DNA of 64,000 nucleotides from assembly GCA_041917295.1 (NCBI GenBank), contig JAYRXX010000010.1, forward strand, positions 62,001-126,000, read 5' to 3'. Of the stretch, positions 36,203 through 43,231 are shown piece by piece. The DNA comes from JADKHR01 sp041917295 (GTDB lineage Bacteria; Elusimicrobiota; Elusimicrobia; FEN-1173). The notes under the pieces were generated by a model, which worked only from the letters and a program-made list of their open reading frames with translations, was not told the origin of the DNA and made no database searches. Made by a program: the position numbers and the translations under genes. Numbering within the stretch: position 1 is the first letter of the stretch; every line of letters begins with the position of its first letter.

Positions 36203-36852
36203 CGATGGCACGCGTTGCAATCCATTTTGCTTCGCACATTATACTCTTTGACCAAATCTTCGCCGGTCCGCGGGGCCGAGCCTTCGGCGGGGGTCCAGGT
36301 GGCCGAAAACACGGCCTCCCGGGGACGCAGGTTCCGTTCCGGATGTTTGTGGCAATCGAGACACCAGCGCATGTGAAGGGTTTTCTCTTTCCAGACAACG
36401 TCCATGTCCTCCACAGGCCCATGGCACGACACGCACCCCACCCCTTTCTGAACGTGGATGCTGTGGTCGAAATAAACAAAGTCCGGAAGGGAATGAACCC
36501 TCTGCCATTTCAGCGGCTGATCGGTTTTAAACGCTTGGCGAACAGGCTCGAGGAGGGGGGAGTCTTTCTTAATTTCCGTGTGGCACGTCATGCAGGTTTT
36601 AACGGGCGGAATTCCGGCGAACGAAGACGATTCCACGCTTGTGTGGCAGTATCGGCAATCCATACCCAATCCTTTAACGTGCTGTTGGTGGCTAAACGGT
36701 ACGGGTTGGGCCCGTTTGACCTTTTGGCCTGTGACCAAGGGACTGAAGTAGATAATAAAAAAAACTCCTCCGGCAACGGCGGCCGCAAGAAACGCCGCCA
36801 CCCCGCTGGCCTTCGAAATCCAATTTGTGCTTTTATGAAATATCTGCGCCAT
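36199..36852 (-). CDS. actA: Alternative complex III pentaheme cytochrome ActA
   Basis: 217 residues: one membrane helix (about 16-38), then five CxxCH motifs (CRYCH, CMTCH, CVSCH, CLDCH, CNACH), the standard pentaheme count for ActA. VPFSHQQHVKGLGMDCRYCHTS is typical of the family. It anchors the periplasmic electron path to the membrane. Sixty-four bases separate it from tatC, with no terminator seen, so it remains in one transcription unit. Confidence 0.94.
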   Translation of the reverse strand: MAQIFHKSTNWISKASGVAAFLAAAVAGGVFFIIYFSPLVTGQKVKRAQPVPFSHQQHVKGLGMDCRYCHTSVESSSFAGIPPVKTCMTCHTEIKKDSPLLEPVRQAFKTDQPLKWQRVHSLPDFVYFDHSIHVQKGVGCVSCHGPVEDMDVVWKEKTLHMRWCLDCHKHPERNLRPREAVFSATWTPAEGSAPRTGEDLVKEYNVRSKMDCNACHR

Positions 36853-36916
36853 TGATTAAACCCGAAAGGGAAGCAAGAGGTTACATTTTTTAAAGAAGGT
36901 CCGAAAGCCCGACTTT

Positions 36917-37660
36917 TTATTTTAACCGAGGTTGAACCCAGCGGGACACCCACAGGGACATTTCGTAAAGAATATATGTGGGGAGCGCCAACATCAGCTG
37001 AGAGAGAATATCGGGGCCCGGCGTCACGACGGCGGCCGCCACCAGGATCAAGATAAATGCCACCCGCCGATAGCGGGCGAGCGATTCCGGTGACACAATG
37101 CCCCAGCGCGAGAGAGCCACCAACACCACCGGAAACTGAAACAAGAACCCCAATCCCAAACAGGTCCACAAAGAAAAAGACAGGGCCGATTCTACCGAGA
37201 TCATTGGTCGCAAGGTGGTGTTTGCGCACGCCATCAAAAACCGAAGCCCGGCCGGCAGGACAAAGAACCATCCCAACGCCACGCCGCCCACAAAAAGCGA
37301 ATACGAAACCGGTAAAAAGGCCATCAGTGCCCGCCGTTCCTGAACGCTCAACGCCACCGCCACAAATCGCCAGACGTGATAAAGGACAACGGGAGCGCTC
37401 ACAAACAGCCCCAAAAACACGGCCATCTTGAGCCGAGCCAAAAAGGCCCCAGTGGGGGTTAAAAACACCAACGGACCAGTGGAACGAGAGAGAGATTCAA
37501 AAAATGGCTGGGTGTAAAACGAACAAACCACCGTGGCCACCACCGCGAACAACAAAGACCACATCAGGCGTCGGCGCAGTTCGACCAGGTGGTCGGTGAG
37601 GGGACGAGCGCGGTCCGGGGGTTCGGAAACCAGCCAACGAAACGCCGAAACGGGGTTCAC
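36917..37660 (-). CDS. tatC: Twin-arginine translocase subunit TatC
   Basis: 247 residues with six membrane helices. The N-terminal LTDHLVELRRRLMWSLL is the TatC signature that helps bind Tat signals, and RRVAFILILVAAAVVTPGPD lies at the usual position late in the protein. It works with TatA to export folded proteins. Likely substrates in this window are ActB and the HybA-like protein. Placed directly before the act genes. Confidence 0.96.
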   Translation of the reverse strand: MNPVSAFRWLVSEPPDRARPLTDHLVELRRRLMWSLLFAVVATVVCSFYTQPFFESLSRSTGPLVFLTPTGAFLARLKMAVFLGLFVSAPVVLYHVWRFVAVALSVQERRALMAFLPVSYSLFVGGVALGWFFVLPAGLRFLMACANTTLRPMISVESALSFSLWTCLGLGFLFQFPVVLVALSRWGIVSPESLARYRRVAFILILVAAAVVTPGPDILSQLMLALPTYILYEMSLWVSRWVQPRLK

Positions 37661-37688
37661 GGCCGGTCACACCCCATTAAAAATAGAG

Positions 37689-37883
37689 TCACGATTTCTT
37701 TTCTGCGTCCGCTTTGGCGTCCGGCCCCGAGGCCTCGTTCTCGTCCGTGTTTTGGAGCGAGCTCTTAAACGCCGAAATGGCTTTGCCCAAACTTTTGCCG
37801 ATTTCCGGCAACTTATTGGGCCCAAAAAAAACGAGCGCGACAACAAGAATCAACAACAGTTCCGGCCAACCCAGTCCAAACAT
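37689..37883 (-). CDS. tatA: Twin-arginine translocase subunit TatA
   Basis: 64 residues: helix MFGLGWPELLLILVVALVFFG, FGPNKLPEIGKSLG hinge and amphipathic helix, then an acidic tail, all standard for TatA/E. AGGAGA lies before the start. First gene of the 11-kb tat-act-oxidase operon, with 28 bases to tatC. Confidence 0.95.
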   Translation of the reverse strand: MFGLGWPELLLILVVALVFFGPNKLPEIGKSLGKAISAFKSSLQNTDENEASGPDAKADAEKKS

Positions 37884-37926
37884 GATTTCTCCTAAAAATC
37901 GGTTTGCCTTTTATCAACGATGACTG

Positions 37927-37955
37927 ATTTTAGGTCTTTTTTTGAGTGAAGTCCA
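37927..37955 (-). promoter_or_regulatory. Putative promoter of the tat-act-oxidase operon
   Basis: On the minus strand TGGACT (37955-37950), a 17-base spacer and TAAAAT (37932-37927), 44 bases before tatA. It interleaves with the promoter of the divergent LOG gene, so the two could exclude each other. Confidence 0.45.
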
Positions 37956-37971
37956 TGCGGTTTTGTATACT
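37942..37971 (+). promoter_or_regulatory. Promoter of the LOG-family gene, giving an apparently leaderless mRNA
   Basis: TTGAGT (37942-37947), an 18-base spacer and TATACT (37966-37971). The expected transcription start seven bases on is the A of ATG 37978, and no ribosome site lies between. Confidence 0.6.
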
Positions 37972-37977
37972 GTTTCC

Positions 37978-38679
37978 ATGGGAAATAAGGACACGGTTTA
38001 TTTGGCGGACGAAGAGGATTCCAAGAAGGTCATCGGCGACGCGATTTTGAATTTGTGGGAAGCGGTCAACAATCTTACCCGCTTGCGCCCCCGTCGGCGG
38101 CCGCGGTTTCGAGTCACCGTTTTCGGGTCCGCCCGGGCCCAACCGGGAACCGAAGCCTACGATCAAACCTATCGCTTGGCCCACAAAATTTCCCGCCTGG
38201 GATGCGACATTGTCACCGGCGGCGGGCCGGGCCTGATGGAAGCCGCCAACAAAGGAGCCCACCAGGGCGGTCGGGGGAAAAAAGGGTCCATCGGCCTCAA
38301 CATCGACATCGAGGCGGAACAAAATGTTAACCCGTTCGTGGGCCAAGTGTACACCCACAAAACGTTCTTTTCCCGGCTTCACCATTTCGTCTTGTTGTCC
38401 GACGCGTTCGTGGTGGTGTCGGGCGGAATCGGAACCGCGCTGGAAGTGATGATGGTCTGGCAGCTGCTTCAGGTTCGGAAAATTTATCGCACACCGCTCA
38501 TCTTGGTCGGGCCCATGTGGAAAGATCTGGTGGTCTGGGCGCGGCGGCACATGCTGTCGGGGGAAAACCCCCGGGCGTTGCCCGTGGACCTGGCCATCCC
38601 CCATTGCGTGGACACCGTGGACGAAGCCTACGAATTGATCAAAAAACAACGCCGCCTTTGGCGCGCTAAAAAACGATGA
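37978..38679 (+). CDS. LOG-family protein (TIGR00730-like nucleotide phosphoribohydrolase)
   Basis: 233 residues. TGGGPGLMEAANKGAHQGG and SGGIGTALEVMMVWQLLQ match the LOG family, whose members release bases such as cytokinins from nucleotide monophosphates. The usual PGGxGT motif reads SGGIGT here, a Pro to Ser change. The N-terminal 50 residues form a charged helical extension. ATG 37978 lacks a ribosome site and coincides with the predicted transcript start. Its stop overlaps the GDT1-like gene as ATGA. Confidence 0.83.
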   Translation: MGNKDTVYLADEEDSKKVIGDAILNLWEAVNNLTRLRPRRRPRFRVTVFGSARAQPGTEAYDQTYRLAHKISRLGCDIVTGGGPGLMEAANKGAHQGGRGKKGSIGLNIDIEAEQNVNPFVGQVYTHKTFFSRLHHFVLLSDAFVVVSGGIGTALEVMMVWQLLQVRKIYRTPLILVGPMWKDLVVWARRHMLSGENPRALPVDLAIPHCVDTVDEAYELIKKQRRLWRAKKR

Positions 38680-39236
38680 TTGAAGCCCACACGTTTCTCA
38701 GCTCGTTCGGCCTGGTGGCCGCTTCCGAAATGGGGGACAAAACCCAGCTGTTGGCGTTTGCGTTGGCCACGCGGTTCAAAAAACCCTGGGCGATCATGGG
38801 GGGAATTTTGACCGCCACACTCTTAAATCACGGGTTGGCGTCCTGGGGCGGAGCCTGGGTGTCGGCCCATACGCCGGACCTGTTGCTTCGGGGGGCGCTG
38901 GCGTTGGTTTTCATCGGGTTCGGCATTTGGATCCTTTTCCCCGACAAAGACGAGTCCGCCCCACAAGAAAACCGCTGGGGCGCCTACGCGACCACCACCG
39001 TGGCGTTTTTTTTCGCCGAAATGGGGGATAAAACCCAGTTGGCCACGGTGGCTTTGGGAGCGCGCTATGGGTCCTTTTGGATGGTCACGGCGGGGACCAC
39101 GTTGGGGATGATGGTTTCGGACGGGTTGGCCGTCTGGCTGGGCGAATCGTTTGCCCACAAAATTCCCATGAAATGGGTTCGCCGGGGCGCGTCGGCCCTA
39201 TTCATTTTGTTTGGAATCTTGATTTTGTTCTCATGA
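38676..39236 (+). CDS. TMEM165/GDT1-family cation transporter
   Basis: 186 residues with six membrane helices and the two family motifs EMGDKTQL, near residues 18 and 112. GDT1-family proteins move Mn2+ or Ca2+ in exchange for protons. It is coupled to both neighbours by ATGA overlaps. STT3-type glycosyltransferases need Mn2+ or Mg2+, so pairing this transporter with an STT3-like gene is suggestive. Confidence 0.9.
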   Translation: MIEAHTFLSSFGLVAASEMGDKTQLLAFALATRFKKPWAIMGGILTATLLNHGLASWGGAWVSAHTPDLLLRGALALVFIGFGIWILFPDKDESAPQENRWGAYATTTVAFFFAEMGDKTQLATVALGARYGSFWMVTAGTTLGMMVSDGLAVWLGESFAHKIPMKWVRRGASALFILFGILILFS

Positions 39237-41422
39237 CCGATCGGCAAAAGGCGTGGTGGGGGGCGGGGGGGGTGTTCTTGTTGGCGTTGACCGCCCGGAT
39301 TCTTTCCGGGGCCGGCTTGTTTTTTCAACCGGCCCATCCCGACCACCGGCAGTTCGAAATTTTTGACAGCACCTACCATCTCATGCGGGTTGAAAAAACC
39401 CTCGAAACCTTTCCGGCCGTTCCGTTCAAAGACCCCACCCACTATTACCCCGACACGCCCGATGTGCCCTGGCCCCCCGGTTACACCTTGTTTTTGGCCA
39501 CGATCGTCAAAATCCTTCCGTTCGTGAACACGTCCCTGGCGCGGGAAACGGTTTTGGGTCTTGTTCCGCCCTTGATCGATGCTCTGACAGTCACGTTCTT
39601 TTTCCTGTTGTTCCGGCGGAAAATTTCTTTGGGCGTCGCTCTATTGGCAGGCGGATTATTGGCTTTGTCGTATCAGAACGTCGCCTATTCCGAAACCGGG
39701 TATCTGGACCACCATTACTTCATTAATTTCTTAGTTGTGATATTAACGGGACTGTTTGTGTTTTACGACGAACGCGGCACCCGGGCTTGGGCGATCGGCC
39801 TGGGGGCCTGGGCCGGCGCCATGGTGTTCTTTAATGTGTCGTCGATTCAATACGCTTTTTTGGGCCTGTTGGCGGCGGGAATCACCGCGCTGTTTCGTCG
39901 AACCGAAAAATCCGTCTGGGAAACCTATCCCTGGGTGTTAGCGTCGGCCAGCGGCACCTCGTTGCTGGCGGCCCTTTCCACGCCGGCCGGCCGGGCCGGG
40001 ATAATTACGTACGACCAAACGTCCCTGTTTCAATTTTTAATCATTGTTGGTTATTCCCTTTTTTGGGTTATGGCGGCCGCCCAGACAATGACGGGGACCA
40101 AACGCGGGGTTGTGAGCGGGTTGACGGCGGTCACGGGGCTTTCGTTGTTGGTGGTGCTGTTTCCCAACATTCGGGAAGGAGCGCGCTTCTTGTTGGCCGG
40201 CAACGTGCTTAACGGAATCCAAGGCGAAGAGGTCCCCCTGAGGGTTTACGGCCACCGCTGGTACGAGGTCTTCACGTTTTTCGTTGTATTTCTGCCGTTC
40301 GGGATACGTGAACTGTGGAAACGATCCCGTGACCAGTTCGGCTTCACGGTCTGGATTGGCTTATTTTTAGCCCACGGTTTGATTTCGGGAATCGCCCACT
40401 TCTTGTACGTGCAATATTTGTTTCCTTGGTACGCGTTGGTTGTGGCCCTGGGCGCGGTCACCGCCCTTCAAAAACTTCCGGAGACGCTCCGCTACGCGGC
40501 CTGGGTGCCCTTTGTGGCCCAAGTTCTTTTTTCGTCCGGTCGAAACGTGTTGGACAAAAAAGGCACCGGCGAAACCGCCGATCGGGAAGCCATCGTATTG
40601 ACGGTTCAGGCCTTCGACTGGCTTCGGAAAAATTCCCCGTCGCCGGTCCCTCCGGACGGTGGCCCGCCCACGTATTCGGTTTTTGCCCACCGGGACCACG
40701 GCCACATGATTGTTCGCTGGGCCCAACGGCCGGTGGTGGTCAGCCCCTTTTCCACCACGGCGTTTGTGGACCACATGAAAGATTACGTTCGCGCGACGTT
40801 TTCGTTGGACGAAGAGGTTCTGGTCTCCATTTTGGAGCGGTACCGATCCCGATACATGGCCTTGGATTTCCGCGACAACATTATGGTGCCGTTTTTGGTG
40901 AATGTTTTGCGCGGGGAACCCGACCAGGCCGAGGTGGCCGCCCAAGCCCAAAAAAAATTGTACGCGGTTCGGAACAATCTGCTGTTTTTTGACGGCGAAC
41001 TACGCTGGAAAGGCACGCCGTCCATTCGGCATTTTCGGCTGGTGTATGAGGTTCCCAAAGTCGTTCGAACGCCGTTGCAAACGCCCCAGGGGAAAGTGTC
41101 CCACTCTTACAACGCCTTAAAAATATACGAACGGGTGGCCGGCGCCCGCTTGGAATCAAAGGGATGGACCCCGGGTGAACGGGTGGTGGCGCGCCTTCCG
41201 TTGATGACCAACACCGGTCGTCGATTCGTTTACTCCGCTTACGGCCGAGCGGATTCCACGGGGTCTGTGGAAATGGTGGTTCCCTATCCCACCGAACCCC
41301 TGGTTCAAAGCGGCGTCACCCCGTTGGCGGGCACGTATGCCGTCGGGGTAACCACAACCGCGGTGAAGTCCGTGGCGGTGCCTTCCCAAGCGGTGGAGCG
41401 AGGGGAAACAATTTATTTTTAG
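39233..41422 (+). CDS. STT3-like GT-C oligosaccharyltransferase homologue
   Basis: 729 residues. About 12 membrane helices in the first 470, then a soluble domain. FDSTYHLMRV (Asp45) occupies the first acidic metal site of STT3/PglB/AglB and ETGYLDHHYF (Asp159) the second. At about 483-490 AHRDHGHMIVRW stands where the acceptor-binding WWDYG motif normally is, so the two Trp and the Tyr are replaced. Members of the family move lipid-linked glycans to Asn in proteins. Because the sequon-binding motif is altered, acceptor choice may differ. The start overlaps the GDT1-like stop (ATGA); no glycan-assembly genes are nearby. Confidence 0.72.
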   Translation: MTDRQKAWWGAGGVFLLALTARILSGAGLFFQPAHPDHRQFEIFDSTYHLMRVEKTLETFPAVPFKDPTHYYPDTPDVPWPPGYTLFLATIVKILPFVNTSLARETVLGLVPPLIDALTVTFFFLLFRRKISLGVALLAGGLLALSYQNVAYSETGYLDHHYFINFLVVILTGLFVFYDERGTRAWAIGLGAWAGAMVFFNVSSIQYAFLGLLAAGITALFRRTEKSVWETYPWVLASASGTSLLAALSTPAGRAGIITYDQTSLFQFLIIVGYSLFWVMAAAQTMTGTKRGVVSGLTAVTGLSLLVVLFPNIREGARFLLAGNVLNGIQGEEVPLRVYGHRWYEVFTFFVVFLPFGIRELWKRSRDQFGFTVWIGLFLAHGLISGIAHFLYVQYLFPWYALVVALGAVTALQKLPETLRYAAWVPFVAQVLFSSGRNVLDKKGTGETADREAIVLTVQAFDWLRKNSPSPVPPDGGPPTYSVFAHRDHGHMIVRWAQRPVVVSPFSTTAFVDHMKDYVRATFSLDEEVLVSILERYRSRYMALDFRDNIMVPFLVNVLRGEPDQAEVAAQAQKKLYAVRNNLLFFDGELRWKGTPSIRHFRLVYEVPKVVRTPLQTPQGKVSHSYNALKIYERVAGARLESKGWTPGERVVARLPLMTNTGRRFVYSAYGRADSTGSVEMVVPYPTEPLVQSGVTPLAGTYAVGVTTTAVKSVAVPSQAVERGETIYF

Positions 41423-41483
41423 GAGCCGGGAACTTTTTTTATCAACCGGCGTTTGATTTATGAAAACAAATCAAGGAGGCTTT

Positions 41484-42149
41484 ATGCCCATCGCTCAAAC
41501 AGCAGGTTCGGTCGTTTCAACGGCCGCCGTGATCAATCAATTGAAGTGGCGCTACGCGGTCAAGAAATTTGACGCGCAAAAGAAAATTTCAGACGACGTC
41601 TGGAAAACCCTGGAAGACGCCCTGGTCTTGTCCCCGTCCTCGTTCGGACTTCAGCCCTGGAAATTTTTTGTTGTGGACAACCCCGACGTTCGAAAAAAGC
41701 TACAGGCTCACGCCTGGAACCAATCGCAAATCACCGACGCGGCCCGGCTGGTGGTTTTCGCCATCAAAAAAAACCTTTCTGTGGAGGATGTGCGCCGCTT
41801 CATTTCGTTTACGGCCGAGACGCGAAAAATTCCCAAAGAATCCCTGGCGGCCTACGCCCAAATGATGGAAGGGTTCGTGGCCAAACCGCCCCTCGACATC
41901 AATGTGTGGGCGGCCCGACAGGTCTACATCGCCTTGGGCAATTTCCTCACCGCGGCGGCCCTGGTGGGCGTTGACGCGTGTCCCATGGAAGGGTTTGACC
42001 CCGGCCAGTTCGACGAAATTTTAGGGCTCCCCCAAAAAGGGTACGGCGCGGTTGTGCTCGCCACGGCGGGGTATCGGGCCGCCGACGACGGGTACGCCCT
42101 CGCCGCCAAAGTGCGTTACCCCAAATCGGAAATAGTTGAACACATCTAA
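41484..42149 (+). CDS. Nitroreductase-family NAD(P)H oxidoreductase
   Basis: 221 residues. RYAVKKFD near residue 20 is the FMN-phosphate motif, and LVLSPSSFGLQPWKFFVV, AARQVYIALGNFLTAAALVGVDACPMEGF and AKVRYP match NfsB-like nitroreductases. FMN-dependent two-electron reduction of nitro compounds or quinones is expected. ATG 41484 is set by AAGGAGG before it. Monocistronic, ending at its own terminator. Confidence 0.9.
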   Translation: MPIAQTAGSVVSTAAVINQLKWRYAVKKFDAQKKISDDVWKTLEDALVLSPSSFGLQPWKFFVVDNPDVRKKLQAHAWNQSQITDAARLVVFAIKKNLSVEDVRRFISFTAETRKIPKESLAAYAQMMEGFVAKPPLDINVWAARQVYIALGNFLTAAALVGVDACPMEGFDPGQFDEILGLPQKGYGAVVLATAGYRAADDGYALAAKVRYPKSEIVEHI

Positions 42150-42164
42150 ATCTTTTGTTTAGCC

Positions 42165-42206
42165 AACCGGCCCTCTTCGTAACTATGGAGAGGGCCGGTT
42201 TATTTG
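42165..42206 (+). terminator. Rho-independent terminator after the nitroreductase gene
   Basis: AACCGGCCCTCT (42165-42176) pairs perfectly with 42189-42200, loop of 12, then TATTTGG. Confidence 0.8.
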
Positions 42207-42223
42207 GTATGGTGAGCGGAGAC

Positions 42224-42252
42224 TTGACAATTTATTTGTTGGAATTTTAAAA
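42224..42252 (+). promoter_or_regulatory. Promoter of the Gld-type ABC operon
   Basis: A perfect TTGACA (42224-42229) with an A/T-rich weak -10 (TTAAAA) 17 bases on, and 34 bases to GTG 42287. Confidence 0.5.
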
Positions 42253-42286
42253 TTTTGTCTCCGCACAGAACCAGGAGGTGTTTAAC

Positions 42287-43231
42287 GTGATTGTTTGCGA
42301 CAAACTCACTCGAAAATACGGCTCACTGACGGCGGTGGACCGTGTGTCGTTCACCATCGGCCGCGGAGAAATTGTGGGTCTGTTGGGCCACAACGGCGCC
42401 GGCAAAACCACCATCATGAAAATGATGACGGGCTATTTGGAACCCACGGACGGCAAGGTCAGCATCGATGGACTGGACGTCGCGACCCACCGGCAACAGG
42501 CCCAAGCGAAAATCGGTTATTTGCCCGAAAACGGGCCCCTTTACCATGACATGACGGTGTATGACTTCCTTAATTACACCGCAGAGCTTCGGGGGGTGCC
42601 CCGGGAAAACCGGGATCGCACCCTTCGCGACGCTATGAAAAAAACCGACATCTTGCCCAAAGCCACCCAAACGATCCAAACTCTTTCGCGGGGGTACCGA
42701 CAGAGGGTGGGCGTGACCCAAGCCCTTTTGCATCGTCCACCCATTCTTATCTTGGACGAGCCGACCAACGGGTTGGATCCGTCCCAGGTCCAACACATGC
42801 GCACCTTGATTCGGGAGCTGGCCCGGGAATCCACCGTGGTCTTGTCAACTCACATTTTGCAAGAAGTGGACGCGGTGTGTTCCCGCGTTCTAATTGTGGC
42901 AAACGGCCGGCTGGTCCTCGACAAGAACTTGTCGGATCTGCAAGCGGGCGGTCGGCTGATGGTGGGGATTGATAAATCGCCCGCCGAAGCCACACGGGTT
43001 TTGGAATCGTTCGAGGGCGTGGCGGCCGTGGAACCCCAGGGCCATCCTGGCGGAGAACACCTCTACGCGCTCTCGCTCAAAGACGGGGGAAGTTCGGTTT
43101 GGGCCCCGCGGATTGCCCGCACCTTGATTGAAAAAGGATTCTCGGTTTATTCCATCACTCCGGAACGGCGCGACCTCGAAACCGTTTTCCGCGAAGCGAA
43201 CGACCGGCCCCAGGAGGTTCTCCATGTTTAA
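42287..43231 (+). CDS. ABC transporter ATP-binding protein (GldA-like)
   Basis: 314 residues: Walker A GHNGAGKTT, signature LSRGYRQRVG, Walker B ILILDEPTNGLD and the H-loop STHIL, then a C-terminal domain typical of ABC-2 exporters of the GldA/CcmA-like kind. GTG 42287 is chosen because AGGAGG lies eight bases before; the GTG at 42278 overlaps that site. Next gene encodes the membrane part, overlapping by eight bases. In Bacteroidota the Gld ABC proteins support gliding; in other phyla the same set is known without gliding. Confidence 0.88.
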   Translation: MIVCDKLTRKYGSLTAVDRVSFTIGRGEIVGLLGHNGAGKTTIMKMMTGYLEPTDGKVSIDGLDVATHRQQAQAKIGYLPENGPLYHDMTVYDFLNYTAELRGVPRENRDRTLRDAMKKTDILPKATQTIQTLSRGYRQRVGVTQALLHRPPILILDEPTNGLDPSQVQHMRTLIRELARESTVVLSTHILQEVDAVCSRVLIVANGRLVLDKNLSDLQAGGRLMVGIDKSPAEATRVLESFEGVAAVEPQGHPGGEHLYALSLKDGGSSVWAPRIARTLIEKGFSVYSITPERRDLETVFREANDRPQEVLHV

